Of a DNA stretch of 6,852 bases, positions 5,758-6,852 are shown one piece after another. The stretch's first letter is position 1, and the number at the start of each line of letters is the position of its first letter. This DNA is from Alphaproteobacteria bacterium UBA3307 (GTDB lineage Bacteria; Pseudomonadota; Alphaproteobacteria; RF32; CAG-239), in assembly GCA_002361365.1 (NCBI GenBank), contig DEST01000071.1, forward strand, positions 1 to 6,852, read 5' to 3'. A model generated the notes under the pieces. The model ran no database searches. It saw only the letters and a list, made by a program, of their open reading frames with translations, and was not told the DNA's origin. A program made the position numbers and the translations under genes.

Positions 5758-5779
5758 TTTTCAAATTTAATTATGAAAA
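5758..5779. other. Weak AT-rich dyad after the leftward gene
   Basis: TTTTCA (5758-5763) and TGAAAA (5774-5779) are inverted around a 10-nt AT spacer, just after the stop of the minus-strand gene. It is short enough to be chance in AT-rich DNA. Confidence 0.3.
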
Positions 5780-5782
5780 TAT

Positions 5783-6490
5783 TTATTCTTTTACATAATC
5801 ACGCCACATCGTCTTTGGCATTTTGGTAATTATATAAGCCTTTTTAAATGCATCAGCTTGAACAAGTCGCATTCCATCTTTATCTTTTACGATATAAGCA
5901 CCACCTTCATGAGCTTCTTGGTCTTCACCAGTTGCACCTTTTTCCAACTTTTCACCTTCAGGTACATAAAAGGCCTTTCCTTTACTTCCGTCAATTTCTT
6001 TTTGTTTCGCCGCGGCAAAAACTTTACCAGGTTTAATATCTTCTCGTGCCGGTGCATCTTTTAAGCCGGCAGCAAAATTAACATCCGCCTCCCACAAATC
6101 AGGTTTTCCACCATCAGCAGTAAGCTCTGATAAAAATTTAATCAACTTTTTTAGATGTATAACATCTTTCACTGCATTTGGATTTTCTGAAAGATATTTT
6201 GAAACTTTTGCCAAACGCCCCGGACCATCGTAAATTAAGAGAACACCATCATTTTGTTTTAATACCTGATTAGGCTTTGTTTCTCCTTTTACTTGATCTT
6301 TTGCATTTACAAAAGCAAAACCTTTAACATCTTCCATATAAGAAGAGCCATCAGCACCCCATTCTTGACGTTTTTGGTCTGTTGCTCCAACGAAACCATA
6401 CGCAGGGATAACGATACGTTTCAAATCCGATGGGATAAATTCTATCGTTTCACCTTCTAATCTTTTTGCTGCTTCATCACGTGTAATCAT
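5783..6490 (-). CDS. Hypothetical protein, possible PGDYG-like C-terminal segment
   Basis: I do not recognise this 235-residue protein. It has no signal peptide or membrane segment and looks soluble and rich in charged residues (many Lys, Asp, Glu). The N-terminus has a helix (ITRDEAAKRL), then IEFIPSDLKRIVIPAYGF (16-33). A central helical part (about 95-125) follows, then a Lys/Ala-rich stretch (140-190). The C-terminus contains GGAYIVKDKDGMRLVQADAFKKAYIIT (196-222). This last piece recalls a small domain found in phage and accessory proteins (GDWLV...DG...F...Y, the PGDYG family), but only weakly. The start is taken at 6490 because AAGGAG lies 7 nt upstream; the frame stays open further, to a TTG at 6607, but that extension has no ribosome-binding site and overlaps the opposing promoter. 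It is divergent from the serine recombinase and has no clear promoter of its own. Confidence 0.7.
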   Translation of the reverse strand: MITRDEAAKRLEGETIEFIPSDLKRIVIPAYGFVGATDQKRQEWGADGSSYMEDVKGFAFVNAKDQVKGETKPNQVLKQNDGVLLIYDGPGRLAKVSKYLSENPNAVKDVIHLKKLIKFLSELTADGGKPDLWEADVNFAAGLKDAPAREDIKPGKVFAAAKQKEIDGSKGKAFYVPEGEKLEKGATGEDQEAHEGGAYIVKDKDGMRLVQADAFKKAYIITKMPKTMWRDYVKE

Positions 6491-6497
6491 TATTATT

Positions 6498-6503
6498 CTC
6501 CTT
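6498..6503 (-). promoter_or_regulatory. Ribosome-binding site that fixes the hypothetical gene start
   Basis: AAGGAG on the minus strand, 7 nt from the ATG at 6490-6488. It argues against the longer, hydrophobic N-terminal reading from 6607. Confidence 0.8.
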
Positions 6504-6508
6504 AAAAT

Positions 6509-6538
6509 ATTGCGAAAAACTGAACAGTTTTTCACAAT
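6509..6538. repeat. 30-bp dyad with central AA, candidate recombinase or operator site
   Basis: ATTGCGAAAAACTG (6509-6522) and CAGTTTTTCACAAT (6525-6538) are 14-nt arms with 13 of 14 pairs, around a central AA. It lies in the leader of the leftward hypothetical gene, 6 nt upstream of its ribosome-binding site (6498-6503), and 188 nt before the serine recombinase start. The A-tract, central AA and T-tract layout resembles invertase crossover sites of the hix/gix type. It could instead be a repressor operator. Confidence 0.6.
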
Positions 6539-6589
6539 GTTTGGGAGGATAAAAACAAAAGCGGTAAAAACCGGCAAAATACCTGATAT

Positions 6590-6618
6590 TAAAATAATTA
6601 TTGACAAAAATTATTTTA
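6590..6618. repeat. AT-rich inverted repeat over the recombinase -35
   Basis: TAAAATAATT (6590-6599) and AATTATTTTA (6609-6618) are perfect 10-bp arms with a 9-nt centre holding the TTGACA -35. The placement suits a repressor-binding site, possibly for self-control, but AT-only arms are more likely to arise by chance. Confidence 0.5.
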
Positions 6619-6629
6619 TGTGGTATAAG
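6601..6629 (+). promoter_or_regulatory. Strong promoter reading into the serine recombinase gene
   Basis: TTGACA (6601-6606), a 17-nt spacer and TATAAG (6624-6629), with TG at 6621-6622 forming an extended -10. This is the best sigma-70-type match in the window. Transcription would begin near 6636, giving a leader of about 90 nt before the recombinase ATG. Confidence 0.8.
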
Positions 6630-6691
6630 AAAAATGACATTGATTTTTAATGTTCTTTATTTTTCAATACGTTAAATGAATGATATTTGTA

Positions 6692-6722
6692 AAATCCTTG
6701 GATAAATATTTGAAAAGGATTT
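6692..6722 (+). promoter_or_regulatory. Leader hairpin covering the recombinase ribosome-binding site
   Basis: AAATCCTT (6692-6699) pairs perfectly with AAGGATTT (6715-6722) across a 15-nt loop. The 3' arm contains most of AAAAGGA (6713-6719), the ribosome-binding site 6 nt before the ATG at 6726. In RNA this fold would hide the site and lower translation. Confidence 0.55.
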
Positions 6723-6725
6723 GAT

Positions 6726-6852
6726 ATGATTTACGGATACATTAGAACTTCAACAGATAAGCAGAACAATGAAAATCAGCATTTTGAAATAGAACAATTT
6801 GCTAAAAATAATAACATCACTATTGACAAATGGATTGAAGAAACAATTTCAT
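6726..6852 (+). CDS. Serine recombinase (resolvase/invertase, Mpi-like), 5' part only
   Basis: The first 42 residues are visible: MIYGYIRTSTDKQ, then NNENQHFEIEQFAKNNNITI and DKWIEETIS. Y5-I-R7-T-S9-T matches the Y-x-R-x-S-T motif of the resolvase catalytic domain, with S9 as the predicted nucleophile and R7 as an active-site arginine. The run through ENQ.FEI and the DKWIEETIS ending resembles master DNA invertases of the Mpi type, which flip promoter segments in gut bacteria; this is from memory. Serine recombinases cut both strands at a central dinucleotide and rejoin after rotation. AAAAGGA lies 6 nt upstream of the ATG. The rest of the gene, including the DNA-binding domain, lies beyond the window, so invertase and resolvase cannot be told apart here. 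Confidence 0.88.
   Translation, partial: MIYGYIRTSTDKQNNENQHFEIEQFAKNNNITIDKWIEETIS

Noticed and set aside
6562..6573. Small hairpin CGGT-AAAA-ACCG as a minus-strand terminator
   Set aside because: Only 4 bp, too weak, although T-rich sequence follows it on the minus strand.
6491..6607. TTG start adding 39 hydrophobic residues to the leftward hypothetical protein
   Set aside because: It would read through the AAGGAG that precedes the ATG at 6490, overlaps the opposing promoter and the dyad, and has no ribosome-binding site. The apparent membrane segment is a by-product of AT-rich DNA.
1..6852. CRISPR array or tRNA genes
   Set aside because: No regularly spaced repeats were found, and the only tRNA-like structure is the acceptor and T arm of the tmRNA.

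Overview
The window looks like a chromosomal segment of an AT-rich alphaproteobacterium. The diagnostic evidence is a circularly permuted (two-piece) tmRNA gene whose tag begins ANDNFA, an alpha-type SspB adaptor with a VISIDNWRKK-like ClpX-binding tail, and a secA gene divergent from a parvulin-type isomerase gene. An uncultured gut-type lineage is plausible, because the serine recombinase at the right edge resembles the Mpi-type invertases common in gut bacteria, but that is inference.

Layout. Positions 1-141 hold no supportable gene; they contain a long imperfect foldback (28-139) and a short direct repeat. On the minus strand, secA (3600-931) is followed after a 15-nt gap by a membrane-anchored PilS-like pilin gene (915-142), apparently one operon. 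A 145-nt divergent promoter region separates secA from a plus-strand parvulin-type PPIase gene (3746-4582), whose stop codon sits in the loop of its terminator. The permuted ssrA gene follows with its own promoter (about 4701-5004). sspB starts about 20 nt after the probable end of the tmRNA coding piece. A small ribbon-helix-helix gene overlaps the sspB stop by one base.

The right end (5735-6852) looks like accessory DNA. It has an unrecognised minus-strand gene (6490-5783) and, divergent from it, the start of a serine recombinase gene (6726 onward, cut by the window edge). The 235-nt spacer between them holds a near-consensus promoter, an AT-rich inverted repeat over its -35, a hairpin that would cover the recombinase ribosome-binding site, and a 30-bp dyad with a central AA that resembles a DNA-invertase crossover site.

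Functionally the central block handles protein export and quality control. SecA drives preproteins through SecYEG, the parvulin isomerase helps fold exported proteins, tmRNA rescues stalled ribosomes and tags the products, and SspB delivers tagged products to ClpXP. The adjacency of ssrA and sspB puts tag and tag receptor in one short locus. The most speculative but testable idea is that the right-hand pair of genes forms a phase-variation module.
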